A stretch of DNA of 64,000 nt from Hemileia vastatrix (GCA_030280995.1 JASXTE010000008.1:10111712-10175711), one strand, 5' to 3'; shown: positions 9,440 to 22,614, numbered from the stretch's first letter. Numbers and translations: made by a program. The notes: generated by a model from the letters alone, not told the origin.

Positions 9440-11669
9440 ATTGATAGCAATTCAATTAGTAGGCACTGGGGGGATGTAGAGGGGTTTGAGGTGGGCAAGG
9501 AGGTGATAAAGGGTGAAAAAGGGTGGAAAGGGGGATGATGGAGGTTGAAAAAAAACAAAAAAAAAGATAAAACAAAAAAACAAAATTAGTCTAACCTTGA
9601 AAACCAAGAAAAGCACTTACAGGACAAGAAAAAGAGAAAAAAGGACAAAAAAAGAGAAAAAATAAATTATTAGCAAGTAAAAAAATAAAAAATAAGAAAA
9701 AAATGACTTACCTGGAGAGATGGGATTAGAAAATAGAAGAATTAGAAATGTTTGAGGGATGTTTGAGGAGAGGACGAAATGGATATGAGGGATGAATGAA
9801 AAAATGAAATGGTGAAAAATTATGCAATTGCAGAAAATATGCAATTTCATGTTGAGCTGATGAAATGAACCAAATAAGACATCCAAAAAAGAGAATTGCC
9901 GGCAAATTCAAAATTGTAGTTATGCAAAAAATTAATAACCAACACAAATGAATAAAACATGGAACATGAAAATAACACAAGTGAAAAAAACAAGGAAGTT
10001 GAAAATTGGGAGAGTACAAAAAAATAATTTAAAAGGGTTGTGAAGAGAAATTTTGGAGAGTAATAGGCATAATGACAGAGCATATGCCAGTTTAATGAAT
10101 GTTTTGTGATTCAAGGGAGGGGAGAGCTGGTGCTGGTTCAGGATCCTCTTCTTCATAAAGATCATTCCACTCATCCTTTAAATCAGCTATGATATTGTGG
10201 AGTATAATGCAAGTCATTATCCAATGATTTGAAGTTTTTATTTCCATTTTTTTTGAAATTGGATTCTGAGCTCCTGGAGACTAGAAAATCTTCCCTTTAA
10301 ATTCCCAATAGTATTTTCAATCTGTACTCCTGATTGGGCAAAGTGATAATTAAAGGTGGTTTTGTGGTCATTTTCTATAGTTTCACCACAAAAAGCAGGC
10401 ATAATGTACTTTCTTCTTGCATATGCTGAGTCTGCAAGGAGGTACTGAGATTTGTCAAAGTATGAGTCAGGAGTTTTAGAAATCCTCATTCTTTGGAAGA
10501 CGGAAGAGTCATGACATGAGCTTGGGCAGCCACTATGAAAAGCAAGAAATATTTTATTGACATTGCATACAAGTTGAACAGCAATAGAGTATCTAGAAAG
10601 AAGATAAAAAGTTTCTTTAAAAAAGATGTGAAATTGGAGAACATTTTGAAGAAATCTTTTTTTGCAATCAAGATAATGGTTGCCATCATAATTAGGCTTT
10701 TGACACAAAGGTATAGTTGTGCCATCAACAAATCCTACACATCCAGCAAAACCTCCAGCTTGCATTACTTGAGAGGATTCAAGTCGTTGTTCTGGAGTTG
10801 GCCAAGCAAGTGTTTAAGACTTGAGGGAAAAGATAGCAATCATACAGTTCTTGGTGTACAATATCACTGTACCATATCCTATGTTAAATAGATTATCCAA
10901 ACGTCTTACAGCAGCACCATTTCCATTTGAGCCAAAGTGACATAGGGCAACAGCAAGTTGAATGACAGGATTACACTGTTTGTTATGGGAATTGTTATGA
11001 AACATAGGATGTTCAGAGATGAGTTAATAAAGTATGAAGAAAGAATTGGGTGAATTTCTAAATAGATGAGTGAAGTTTAGTTGAGGAATGTTGAGAATGG
11101 AGTGGAGATCATATCTGGGATCATGATAAAGATTCGGCCCCCTGGAAATGAGGTAACACTTTTTGGAAAGAAAACACAAATAGGCTAAAGAATATTCCAA
11201 ATCAGAGTCAGATTTATAGTAGAGAACTAAAAGTAAAGTGATAGCATTCATAGTGGAGTGAAGTAGCTGTATAGTAGAGAGGTGTTTCATAGTTGTTGGT
11301 GGAAGGTTTATGTGATGAGGGAAGTGGGAATTCACCGCCAAATGAGCAGTTGGGGTGTGTAGATAGAAAAAAACTTTAAGTTTTCCCCACAAAAATTAAG
11401 TAGCATAAAGTGAGGAAAGACTTAAGTATGGTATCAGCAATCATAAGTCATGTGACTTTCTTAAAAATCCATCATTGATTTGATGAGTTTGGAATCAGGA
11501 ATTAGGAATGGAAATTGGGGTATAAGAGGCGGGATAATGCATTATTGTGGATTCCTTATCCACTATGTCTGGGGCTAGTGGATAAGAATTATCCCCAATT
11601 AATAATGTCTGATCCCGGGAAAAAAAATTTCTGATCCCTAATTGCAGATTGGTCAGCTTTGATACCCCC
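9440..11669 (-). mobile_element. Har copy A: HARBI1-type DNA transposon, partial
   Basis: The right terminus ends ..GATACCCCC at 11669, followed by TA. The inner sequence (attgcagat, atccctaatt, gtctgatccc, cactag..ggataag) recurs at the ends of copies B and C. A transposase relic on the minus strand fills 10029-11290. A short G-rich block (9465-9545) follows it. The left end is not found: the copy abuts an oppositely oriented Har fragment. The right terminus lies directly in gypsy pol sequence (from 11672), so it inserted into an older gypsy element. Confidence 0.65.
10029..11290 (-). pseudogene. HARBI1-like DDE transposase, copy A
   Basis: About 420 codons, starting MKHLST (start shared with copies B and C). 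Domains: N-terminal region with YHDPRYDL and IQLAVAL..FGSNGNGAA, then the DDE_Tnp_4 nuclease fold: GFVDGTTIPL (first Asp), SGCPSSCHDSSVFQ, YLLADSAY (second Asp), QIENTIGNLKGRF (Glu). All three catalytic residues are present. The whole gene sits in one frame but has in-frame TAA codons (at LY*LISEH, at LKS*TLAW, and after KKWK), so it is dead by point mutation rather than shifts. C-terminal DEWNDLYEEEDPEP is conserved in all copies. It would cut and paste the element at its terminal repeats. Confidence 0.85.
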
Positions 11670-11671
11670 TA

Positions 11672-13144
11672 GTATATGCACCATATTATAGAAAATATCC
11701 AGTATTTCCTATTTTTTATTAAAAATACCATTTTAATGATACTTCCCTATTTCTAAGAAGATCAGGAAGGAATAAACAGAAACCTGAATATATATTTGAA
11801 AAAGAAGAAATTGAAAAGATACTTTAAAAGAGACACCTTACTAATGAAAAGGGAGTATAGTAACTATTAAGCTTTAAAAATAAATCAAGTGAATATGAAC
11901 AGTGGATTCCTGAAAATAAAATTTTTGATCTTAAAAAACTCTTGAAAAAATTTAAACCCAAACAATACTGTAAAATACAGTATATGTAATATAGAAATGG
12001 TTTTAATATTTTTTCTATCCACTCCTTACTTTTTAATTAAAACATCTTAGAATTTTTAATTGGTTTCTTTGAATCAGGGACTTCCAGCCTAAGTATCCCC
12101 AAGACTGAGTATTTCTTATGTTTAAAATAAGATAACTTTATTAAATAAGCTTATAAGTTAAAATTATGGTTAAAACACTTAAATATATGATTATAATGCT
12201 TATATATATATTTATTACACTATTATATGACTTATATAAATTTAAATAGCTTATCCATAGCTCCATAATACTTATTAAAATGCTAATGTAGTCATAATAT
12301 ACTTATCTTAAGTGATATTAATTAATTATGGACATACATAAGCTTATCTGTATTCATAAACCTCATATTCAGTGAAATATGCAGTTATACTATGTATATA
12401 TAGTTTTATATGTGAGTTTAGCCCTCTAAATAGCCTTTAAGATTTATTTTTCTACTTATTTTAGGTCATATGGACCTATTCAATGGACTTATCATGCCTA
12501 CACAATCATATCCACCTTTTTCAGGCGCATATATCCAGTTTGTACAACTTAATTGGCTTCCTGTAATGAATTTTCATAGATGTCTGGGTTGTGATATGAT
12601 TGCTGGGTTAATGTGGATGCTTCAGTATGTTATTGGGGGCTTGGAAATTTGATTTTTTTCTTCAGATTCTTTGGGTTTCATTTTATTCTCTTTGGATGAG
12701 TTATTTTACCTTTTTCTTTATGGTATCTGCTTTAATTTTTTTTCACTATTTATGTTATGGGTGTATGATATCATTAATTTTGATGAAGTGTCCTTACTGG
12801 AGGTATGGGTGTTTAAATTTATTGTAGTGGATGCAATGGGGAGGTGATGAGCCTTCACAGTGCTATAATTTTAGTGGATATTAGTGACATCATCTGGATT
12901 GAAGGTCTGTGCACTCCAGTGAATTTTGGTATTAGTAAAGGAGGATTCAACGTGTTGTTAGACATCACTTACTTACTACACAACAAATTAACATTATTAA
13001 AAAATTATTATAAAATAAAAATGTATTCAAAAGCCCTTATAAGTTTATATTATCTTTATATTAGCTATAACTATATTTTATTAGCCTATTTTCCACCACT
13101 AGTCTGCACCACTCCAAATATTGTGAGTTAAAAACTGAGAATAA
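11672..13144 (+). mobile_element. Old Gy2-family remnant: pol tail and LTR, part 1
   Basis: Starts directly at the Har A terminus. 11672-11960 matches the reverse complement of Gy2 around 24190-24470 and encodes a decayed chromodomain end (EKEEIEKIL, RHLTNEKGV, FKNKSSEYEQWIPENKIFDL). From 12082 the sequence follows the Gy2 LTR (agcctaagtatcc..gagtatttcttatg) in plus orientation to 13144. There it is cut by the Harbinger insertion and resumes at 22832. Open frames within 12470-13131 are LTR sequence, not genes. Confidence 0.75.
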
Positions 13145-13495
13145 GAGCATCTACCTCCATTCCAGTAAATTGGTTTGGTATGCTTATTTTACTGCATATT
13201 TACATGAACCTTAACCCTCTTTTCATTAAAGGCCTCTATTAGCTAGTGAATTCAGCATGTAATGTAGCCTGTCAACTAAAGTTACTGAGCTCCTTTTGAC
13301 CTCATTCGGTAATTCAATATTTTTCCAGCCAATTCTTTTCACTCCATCTTGTAGCTTCTGATTACTTTGATATGTCACTACTTATTGTAGAAAAATAATT
13401 TCATATCATAATTCACAACTATTACTACACAACCCTTCTATCTACCCATTTTCCTCATTTCACACCTTGTCCTAAAACTCCTAAATTAATCTAAC

Positions 13496-14565
13496 ATGAT
13501 GAGCTCATCCAAAGCTAAGAAAAAGAGATCCCCTAATTGGAATCACCAAGAAGAAGAGCAGTTAGCTATCTCCTGGATTCACATCAGCAAGCAACCAGAA
13601 TTTGCAACTTACCAATCTGGTGAAACATTTTATAAGAAAATTGAAGCGCATTTCAACCAATTCAGTTCTGTGCACTACCGGGACTATGATCAAATCTGAA
13701 TAAGGTCAGTTTCAAGTTATAAAGATATTTTTAAATTATTTTAAACTTACTTTTTTAATAATATAGATGGCAAGTTCTCAACATGGCAAACCTTAAGTTC
13801 AGCTCTATCTACTACTCAATTGAAAGGAATCCTCCCAGTGGAATCTCACCAAGTGACAGATCCAAACTGCCTTATCTCTTTATCAAGACCAAACAAATTC
13901 AGCTTTTAAAAGTCTTCCAGCTTGGGAGAAGTTAAAGTTTGCTCCAATGTGGTGAATGGAACCAAAAAAGGTTCCAAATAGTGTAATGGTCAATTTGAGT
14001 GGGAACAAAAGCAATGGGAATGTAAACTTTACTAGTGAACCACCAAAACCTTCTCCAGCCTCTAGTGGATTTACAGTCCATCCAATTGGGATAAAATCTG
14101 CAAAGAAAGGGTGCCTTACTGAAGGAATGGAAGAATATAAATTCTTACTCACATCCTGCTTTAATGACCTATCCAAAAAACATGTAACTGCCATAAGTGA
14201 AACAAATAGGCTAACCAAGTCAAGATACAAACTAACAGAAAAGAATCTTCTATTAAAAATGATAAAATAAAGATTGAAGAAGAAAGACTAGAAATTGAGA
14301 AAGAAAGCTAGCTATTGAAGAAAAAAATCTAGATATTAAAGTAAGAAAACTGCAACTTTCAGAAAAAAATTGTAGCCTAAATGAGGAGAAGTCTTCCAGT
14401 GAAATTATGGCTAATGATCTTAAAGTTTTGCACTCAAAAGAAAAAGATTGTGAGACGGAAGATGATTTACTTATTTTACAAAGTATGAAGGCAAAGTTAA
14501 AAAATAGAAGGGTTAGTAATGATAATTATACCTTTAAATTAAATGAAATTAATGTGTGTTTGTAG
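13496..14565 (+). pseudogene. PIF/Harbinger Myb/NAM-like accessory protein
   Basis: The first exon encodes a basic start and a Myb/trihelix-like segment: RSPNWNHQEEEQLAISWIHI, then GETFYKKIEAHFNQF and YRDYDQI. A likely intron (about 13705-13766, gtcagt..atatag) leads to a short degenerate second part (DGKFSTWQTLSSAL). Then comes VHPIGIKSAKKGCLTEGMEE, resembling the RPIGRKAAK motif of NAM-associated proteins, and a charged coiled coil (IEEERLEIEKES onward) to a stop at 14565. In PIF/Harbinger elements such a protein binds DNA and helps bring the transposase to its sites. Frame breaks show it is not functional. Confidence 0.6.
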
Positions 14566-14703
14566 ATAAATATTTTGTCAGTATAAGAAATATATCTAAA
14601 ATTAATGGTTCACATAAAAATAGAAGAAAAAAATATTATATGTTTCAAAAGAAATTAATTTATATTTTATAGTCTACTCAAAAATTAATAAGGCTACTAG
14701 TAT

Positions 14704-17700
14704 CACCACGCAATATTTGGGGGGGACTTGCTAGCAAGTCCTCAACTTGAATTCAGATGGAATTCAGACTGAACTCAGACTGAACTCAGACTGAACTTTA
14801 CTTTGAACTCATCTTGGGCTCTTAACCAAACATGGATGAGTCTGTGCTTGAGTAATAGTGAAAGTTTAATAAATAATTTATAGAAATAATAACAAGGGAA
14901 GATTAATAATCTGATCCATTCACAGAATTTTTTTCACAAAACTCATTTTCATTTTCATTTTGAATTTCACCTGATCACTTAAAAGACTGAAAATTATACT
15001 ATTTATTTCAAAAACATCACTTTTAACCTCTCTAATTATTTTATTCTATTTTTTTTGAAAAAATATAAAATAATATCAGTGGTTCTCTTTAATGATAACT
15101 CCTTTTAACCAAGAATTTGAAGCTTTTATTTTTTAATTTAAACCATATTACCTGATATTTTTTTTTTGTATTTTTATTATTTCTTATTATGCAATATAAT
15201 TATTTTAAACTCAATGGAATTATTTAATAAAAATATTGAACCATAAAAATTCTCAAGTTTCTATTCTAGAATAGTGTGAAAAGACTCATAATTAAGAAAA
15301 ATAAAAGATAGAAATATGTTTTCATAATTTCTGTTTCAATGAAGTTCTCTAATATCTTCTTTACACTTAGCACTAATAATTGATAAATTGTTTAATTATA
15401 TGTCTAGAAAGAAGTATAATTCTTATACAAGTGAATTTTAATCCAGTTTTTTCCATTTTTGTATGCAAGAAGATGATTAAAATTAAAAGGAAATATCTTT
15501 TTGCTCTTTTTTTTTTCTATCGAATATTCAACTACTAAGAATTTTCACAATATTAATTTATTCAATGTAATACACATATGATTTTCTGGAACTCTTCATG
15601 ATGTATTTCATCAAAATTCAATGTAAATATGGTTATTTGGTAGAGTAATCTCATGAGTTGAAATAATTAATCACTACTTAGTGAATTTTTCATATGAAAG
15701 ACTGAAATTCAAGCTAGATGTAAAAATTTAAAGATAATTAAAACAAAGTAGTATAAATTTATTTAAACTTTAATTTTAGTACTTGATTTTGCTTCAATGC
15801 TGTATTGTGGGATAATTTCAGTGTCAACCTGGGAATAAGCACCATATAATTTGAAAAGTGATCTCATGTTAAAAAATGTGCTTCAGGTAGATATTTTGAT
15901 TGTATTATTGTTCAAGAACTGAATTAAATAGGTAAAAGTGGTAATTTTTCATAATTCTATCAGTTTCAAATTAAAAAACTATTATATGATATTCATTTTG
16001 TAAAAAAGACACAATAGGTAATTTAGATTATACCCATGTAGAAAAGCAGCTGTAAAGGCAATCATCTTTTTATTAAAAATAATATTATTCCATGTTTTAA
16101 ATGAAAAGAAAAAATATTTCAATTCTATGGTTTTGAAAAATAAATTAAATGAAACATTTCAGGTACGCTTTTTTAGTCATTAGAATCAAAGTTTTGATAG
16201 GAGTAATTCACAACTGAACACTTACACGCAATTGTAAAATTATATATATGGGTTCAAGATTTATCAATGATTTATTGGAATTATGATATTTATGCTGATT
16301 GGTAGATCTTATATGATGTTTCTATTCAGTTTCTAAGTGTATGAAAAACAATCCCTTTGATATTTTATTTAAACAGAAGAATTTAAAAATTTTCTTGAAA
16401 TTGGCCTTATCACAAAGCAATACTGGAATGGTTATATTGTTATAAAAATTAATTTAAATAGCAATATTTCAAATCTTCATAACAGATTTTAAACTAAACA
16501 TAAATATTAAAATTTGACTTTTTATAAAAATATATATTGATTTAAAAGATATTTACTTATTTTTTTTTTTACAAAATGACCAATTTTATCCTGTGAGGCT
16601 TCCATTCAACTTAAATGTGTAAGTCTAAAAAATTAATATGATGCTCTGAATACTCTATATAATGTGTACCTAAGGCAAAAATAATGTTTTTTTGAAGTAC
16701 TTTAAATCTAAGCAGAAGAGCTGATATCTTTTTTATGTAATATAGTTGTATAAAATTGATTTTTAGGTAGTTTCGTAATACGTAATATGGAAAGAAATCA
16801 TATCATAATAATATATAATCAACTTAAAACTTTTTTTAATATAATATTATCTAAAAATAATTCTTAATATGTACTTATTTTTAGAACTTCAAAGTGTTTA
16901 ATAAAAATATTTTGATATAAAAATATAATTATTTTTATATTTAAAAGTAATTAATAAAACTTCTAAAAAAGTATAAATTTTTTCATGGCTTAAATTATTA
17001 TGAACCACACTTGGAAACAAGATTGCATTGAGAGTTCAATCTAAGTTCCACCAAAAACATGATAAATAATTTTTTTGAAAATGTATATAGTCATTGAAAT
17101 GAAAAAAAATTAGTAAAAGAAAGGACTCAGATATTTTATTCTGTTACTGAATAGATTATCATAAATATATTGAGGTAGATAACTTATTGAAGTTTTTTAA
17201 ATTTGCAGTTATTACAGTCAATTATCCAGTTATATATAGCAATCACAAAACAAGAAATAAGCCTAAATGGTTATATATGTGGATAAATCTTTTCCTCAAC
17301 CTTTACCCTAATTATTTAATTTAATTCAAAGCTATTTTTAATCTAACCAACATATTTTACTATTACATTTAAAAATAAATACAATAAACTCAAAAAATAC
17401 ATAAGTTCAATAGTTTAAAATTTCTTTAAATGTTTTATTCTAGTTTTTAACTTTTTGCTACAATTTTCCTATTATATTATTTATTTATATCATGTATAGT
17501 TATCAAAAGAATTCTGTGAATTATTGTGTAAAAAAGCAAAATAGTATTTCATTATCAATTATTTTACTATATTACTTTCTTAGTCTTAAAGTGCATTGTA
17601 AATCAAAAATATAAAATAAAGACGTATAAACTATAGGTTTAAGTTAAAAAATATCAATAAAAAATAATTATCAATCATTTTCCATATCGGCAGAATAGAG

Positions 17701-19329
17701 CTGTAGATTGAGGGGGTGGACTCTGATGTTCGCCCGAAGAACAAAGTTCACACTCCATTTTTCACTACCTCAATGGACAACCTCTCAATCTCTCCACACA
17801 AATTTTTCTGCTTTTTCATTTCTGTTAATTCTATTACCACTCACCACCCTTTTATTGCCCTCCTGATACATTTGCTACACCCTTTAAGCTTCAAAATCTA
17901 TGTTTAAGCCCTCCTCACTACTCCCCTCCACTCTATTTTCACTTTTAACACAACTACACCCCTTTTGCAACCTCTCGCTCACCTCCCATTCCCCTCACTC
18001 ACCCCACTCACCTCCATTAGCCCTCACCAGCCTTTCTCTCACATTCTAAAACTATTACTCACCTCCCCAGTTTATTGTCCACATCCCCCAGCTCTCGCTT
18101 ACCTCCCCTAGCCCTTTCTCACCTTCCCAATCTTTCCAGCCCTTCACTCACCTCTTCCAGCCTCCCCCAGTCCCTTACTTTGGCTGGAGATGTGAGCGAG
18201 GTGCTGTAAAGACTAAGGAAGGCTGGGAGAAGTGAGTGAGAGGCTTTTATTACCTCCCACAGACTTTCAAAGCCCCTCGCTCACCTCCCCCAGCTTCCCA
18301 AGTCCCTTAATTTGGCTGGAGATGTGAACGAGGTGCTGTAAAGACTAAGTAGGGCTGTGAGTAGTAGGTGAGAGGCTTTTATCAACTCTCCTAGCCCTTT
18401 AAGGACCCTTGCTCACCTTTTCCAGCCTTCCCGAAGTGGGTTAGGGGATTTTATAACCTCTCCCAGCCCTGTAAAGCCCCTCTCTCACCTTCCCCAGCCT
18501 TCCCCAGTTCCTTTATTTTTCTGGGGGAGGTGAGCGATGAGATTGAAGAGGTGAAAAAAGTGTTGGGGAGGCATGCAAGGGCTTGGGAAGTAGCCAACTT
18601 TTTATAAACTTGAGAATAATTAATATGTATAAATTAGAAATAACAAGGAATAAAATTTTGAGGAATTATAACCCATTCCAAGTGGTAAATAATGTAACTA
18701 AATACATATTTCAGAATTTGAGTTGCTTGTGTTTACTAAAAAAATGTGGCCAATCGTTGAAAAAGGAAGATTTTTGTAGGGAAGAAACATGAAAAATGAA
18801 AAAAATACAAAGTAAAATAAAACTAAATAATGACAGTGGGCTGGGAAAGGTGAGTGAGGGTCTGTGGGAGGTGTGAGAAATGAAGAGAAGAGAAGGGAGA
18901 GGGGGGGAAGGAGAGGAGAGTTGTTTTCTCACTGTGAAGGAAAGGAATAGGGAGAATGGGTAAGTAGATGGCAAGTTTAGAAATGAGATAAGGGGGTAGG
19001 ATAGGAAGTCAGATTGAAGATAAGGGAGAATTAGGGGAGGGAGGCATCAGATGGAAGTCCCACTTGTAATTCTACCAGGAATCAATTCAGGAAGCAAAAA
19101 AAAGCACTAGACATCTAGTGCACACTTTTTTCCTGCTGTGAATATTTTTTGAACTATTAATCAACTGTGGTTCAATGAAGGTTCAAATCAGTTTCAAGGT
19201 GTTTTCAAAGTAAATTCAAAATTTCTTCATGATTGTTTCATCACCACCTCAATGTGTGCTGAAAAAGATATGAATTAGGGTTCAAGGTTGCGGACTTGCT
19301 AGCAAGTCCGCCCCCCATATTGCGTGGTG
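14704..19329. mobile_element. Non-autonomous CACTA-like element, 4626 bp
   Basis: The ends are inverted: CACCACGCAATAT at 14704 and ATATTGCGTGGTG at 19329. Each is followed inward by a G/C run and the 18-bp palindrome GGACTTGCTAGCAAGTCC (left copy slightly imperfect at its first base). The flanking duplication is TAT (14701-14703, 19330-19332). A paralogous uninterrupted site exists at about 19785-19805 (ggctacaagtataaaag), confirming the junction. A 3-bp duplication and ends starting CAC suggest the CACTA (CMC) group. The interior is AT-rich (15000-17650, no gene seen) plus C-rich minisatellites; there is no transposase, so it depends on another element. Confidence 0.75.
17900..18560. repeat. 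C-rich minisatellite within the CACTA-like element
   Basis: Imperfect repeats of ctcgctcacctcccccagcctt-type units. Embedded are two longer copies of an inverted unit (about 18180-18250 and 18305-18375) reading ggctggagatgtgarcgagg and gtgctgtaaagactaag. A G-rich counterpart is at 18835-19060. No gene. Confidence 0.6.
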
Positions 19330-21512
19330 TATAAAAGAGGAAATGGATATGATATTTCAAGATGAGAAAAGATGTGAGCAAAAATGGGCATTAAGAAGAG
19401 TTTTTTTATATTAAAGTCAGGGTCTGGTGATGTAGAAATACATGACCAAGCTTTCTCCTTCTTCTGGAATTTTTGTTGGTTGTAAATAATTTGTGGTGTT
19501 AGCTTGAGCCAACAGTAAAAAATGGGAGATAATAAAAATTTAAAACAATTATAATAAATAAATAAGAAAAGGTTGTGTATGTACTTTATCAAAAGAGTGT
19601 TATTGTTTGGTGAAATTATAAAGCAAGAGATAATATTGAGCTGAATTTATTTAATAATTATTATTTAGATGAAATAACATATTTTTTTGCTTATATTTAA
19701 ATAGTTGCATGTAAAAAAATATAAAAATACTTACCTAACCATAAAAATAAATTATTTAATGTCTTATAGTCTACTCAAAAGGAAATAAGGCTACAAGTAT
19801 AAAAGGGGAGCTGAAAATTATATTTCAAGATGAGAAAAGATGTGAGCAAAAATGGGCATTTGGAAGAGTGTTTTTATATTCAACTCAGGGTCTGGTGGGA
19901 TAGAAAGACATGACCAAGATTTCTCCTTCTTCTGGAATTTTTGTCGGCTGTAAAAAAAATAAATGAGGTGTTAGCTTGAAGCAAGATTAAGAAATAGGAG
20001 GTAAGAGAGAAATAAAAATAAATTAGCAAAATTAAAAAAAAAAATATGAGAGTGTAAAAAAAAAATTAAAGTAGAAAAATGTAAAAAAATAAGAGAGTAA
20101 AAAAAACTAAAGTAGCAAAATTAAAAAAAAGAGAGAAAGAAAAAAAATACTCACCTTGAGGGAAGATTGACTATTTTCACATCCTCTTGGACAAGGATGA
20201 ACTGGAAATAGTCTATGGTTGGATAGAAAAAATACCTCATTCAGGAGTGAAGTATTTTCTCTATATATCCATAGGCTATTACTGGTTCATCCTTGTCCAA
20301 GAGGATTTTCAAATAGCCAATCTTCCCTCAAGGTGAGTATTTTTTTTCTTTCTCTCTTTTTTTTAATGTCACTACTTTAGTTTTTGTTACTCTCTTATTT
20401 TTTTAAATTTTGCTACTTTAATTCTTTGTTTCACTCTTATTTTTTTTAATTTTGCTACTTTTTTTTTATTTCTCTCTTACCTCCTATTTCTTAATCTCGC
20501 TTCAAGCTAAAATCTCATTTATTTTTTTACAGCTGACAAAAATTCCAGAAGAAGGAGAAAGCTTGGTGATGTCTTTATATCCCACCAGACCCTGATTTGA
20601 ATATAAAAACACTCTTCAAAATGCTTATTTAATCTCACATCTTTTCTCATCTTGCAATATTATGTTCATTTCCCCTTTTATACTTGTAGCCTTATTGCCT
20701 TTTGAGTAGACTATAAAACATTAAATAATTTATTTTTATGGTTAGGTAAGTATTTTTATATTTTTTATGTGCAACTATTAAAATATAAGCAAAAAAATAT
20801 GTTATTTAATCTAAATAATAATTATTAAATATAAACCAGCTCAATCTTATCTCTTGCTTTATAATCTCACCTAATAATAATACTCTTTTGGATAAAGTAT
20901 TTATACAACCATTTCTTATTTATTTATTATTATTGTTTTAAATTTTTATTATCTCCTATTCTTTACTTTTGGCTCAAGCTAACACCACAAATTATTTACA
21001 GCCAACAAAAATTCCAGAGCAAAGAGAAAGATTGGATGTGTCTTTCTACCCCACCAGACCCTGATTTGAATATAAAACCACTCTTCCAAACGCCCATTTC
21101 TTCTCAGATCTTTTCTCATCTTGAAATATAATATTCATTTCCCTTTTTACACTAGTAGCCTTATTGTCTTTTGAGTAGACTATATGACACAAACTATTTT
21201 CTTGCTAAAGGTAAGTTTCTTTTATCTCTATTATTTTATATGTTCTATATCTATATTCATGGTATTAAATTTTATGTGCACCATAAATTTATCACTTACA
21301 TTTCATTTTTTTTTACTTCATATATCCAAACTCTCTCTAGATGCCCAGTTATGTGCTTTAAGGTCCTCTCAAAGCTGGAAGTGTATACTTGAATTATGTA
21401 ACTCTTTATTATGGTGGATGTAGTTTGATAATGTATTGGAGAGTATCAGATCATTGTGATTGGTAATTATTTGACTTCTGATAGAATAATTTGAAATGTA
21501 AGGATCATTTTC

Positions 21513-22614
21513 TTACTTAGACTCAACCACCATGTTTTGAAGAATGACACAACATGTCATGACATCTTTTACAGAATTAATGTCCCATAGACAACAAGGT
21601 TGGTTGATTATTCCCCAAAGGGCTTGCAATATGCCAAAAGCACACTCAATATCTTTTTGTGGAGCCTCTTGAAGCTTAGCAAAGTTTCTACTTGAAGCAT
21701 CTTGCGGGTGAAAAATAGTTTTGACCAAAGATGACCAGGAATGATATATTCCATCAGCAAGAGAGTAGGTGTTTGAATATTTGGGTCGGTTAATTCTAAA
21801 TTTTATTGTATCTTGTGTTCCTGAAAGAAGTTAATAAAAAATACTGCTTCTGTGAAGCACATTAATATCATTCAAGGATCCAGGGGAGCCAAAAAAGTAG
21901 TGCCAGAAAGGTAATCTTTTGCTGGCAACCACCTCCAAAATCATTGTAGGTGAACCTTCTTTGCCCTGAAACTGACCTGCCCATGCTCCTGGGAAGTTTT
22001 TTCAAGCCCAATGCATGCCATCAATTGCGCCAAGGCATCCTGGGAAACCATGTTCCACATATTCTCAGAGAATAATTTTCTATTCTTCTTGCATAGGTTC
22101 ACGTAAGTATTCAGATTTATATAATGTAATAATATCTTTGATGAATATTTTGAGGCATTGTAGTGCTTTAGTTTCACCAATCTGAACATATTAATCATTG
22201 CTATCAGCAGATACTCCATAGGCCAATTGACATAGAACAGAAGTATATTTTTTTTCTGGTGATAAACCAATTTGGCCACAACAGTCCTGTAGAATAACAA
22301 ATTAGAGTCAGAAAACTATTATATGTTAGTTGACTTACACTTTTCCAAACCCAAAAGGTATTATGTTCCTGTAAATCTGTAGAAAGCCTATGAGATAGTT
22401 CTTTGCTGATTTGGAATCGTCATTCAAAGAGATGGTTGTTGTATGTACAATTAACATTGAAATAATCTTTCATTAAGCAATGATGTCCTTCAACATGGTC
22501 TTGATTTATTAATTCTTTTTTAGGCCTTGTTGTATCATACGAGTTTAGAAATTTAGTAAATACAATTATTTCTTCTTCCATTGTGAGTAATTCATCAAGT
22601 ATGAGTTGTTCCAT
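21513..22614 (-). pseudogene. PIF/Harbinger transposase (plant-type, PF04827-like)
   Basis: The N-terminal exon (22614 down to about 22343) contains MEQLILDEL, DHVEGHHCLMKDYF and FERRFQISKEL. A consensus intron follows (gtaagt..ttctacag, about 22274-22342). The catalytic region then reads in one frame with several stops (TAA, TAG, TGA, TGA): QLAYGVSAD, GCLGAIDGMHW (first Asp), AWAGQFQGKEGSPT, FGSPGSLNDINVL (second Asp), SLADGIYHSW, then after a shift KDIECAFGILQALW (Glu) and MTCCVILQNMVVE. All three catalytic acids are visible although the gene is dead. It is convergent with the Myb/NAM-like gene of the same element. Confidence 0.8.

Larger units (their letters stand above)
14668..21184. repeat. 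Large inverted repeat inside the Harbinger element
   Basis: The left arm (14668-14703, then 19330-20236 after the inserted element) is the imperfect reverse complement of the right arm (20249-21184), with a spacer of about 12 bp near 20237-20248. Each arm contains two direct copies of a roughly 430-bp cassette. Each cassette holds the landmarks agtctactcaaaa, gatgagaaaagatgtgagc, ctggtgggatagaaagaca and ttccagaagaagg. The innermost 80 bp (around 20155 and 20330) are the best conserved. Right-arm cassettes are bounded by consensus-like acceptors and donors on the plus strand; left-arm ones on the minus strand. Confidence 0.8.

Noticed and set aside
13880..14230. 115-codon minus-strand frame opposite the NAM-like gene
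   Set aside because: Shadow of the plus-strand coding region, which has the recognisable motifs.
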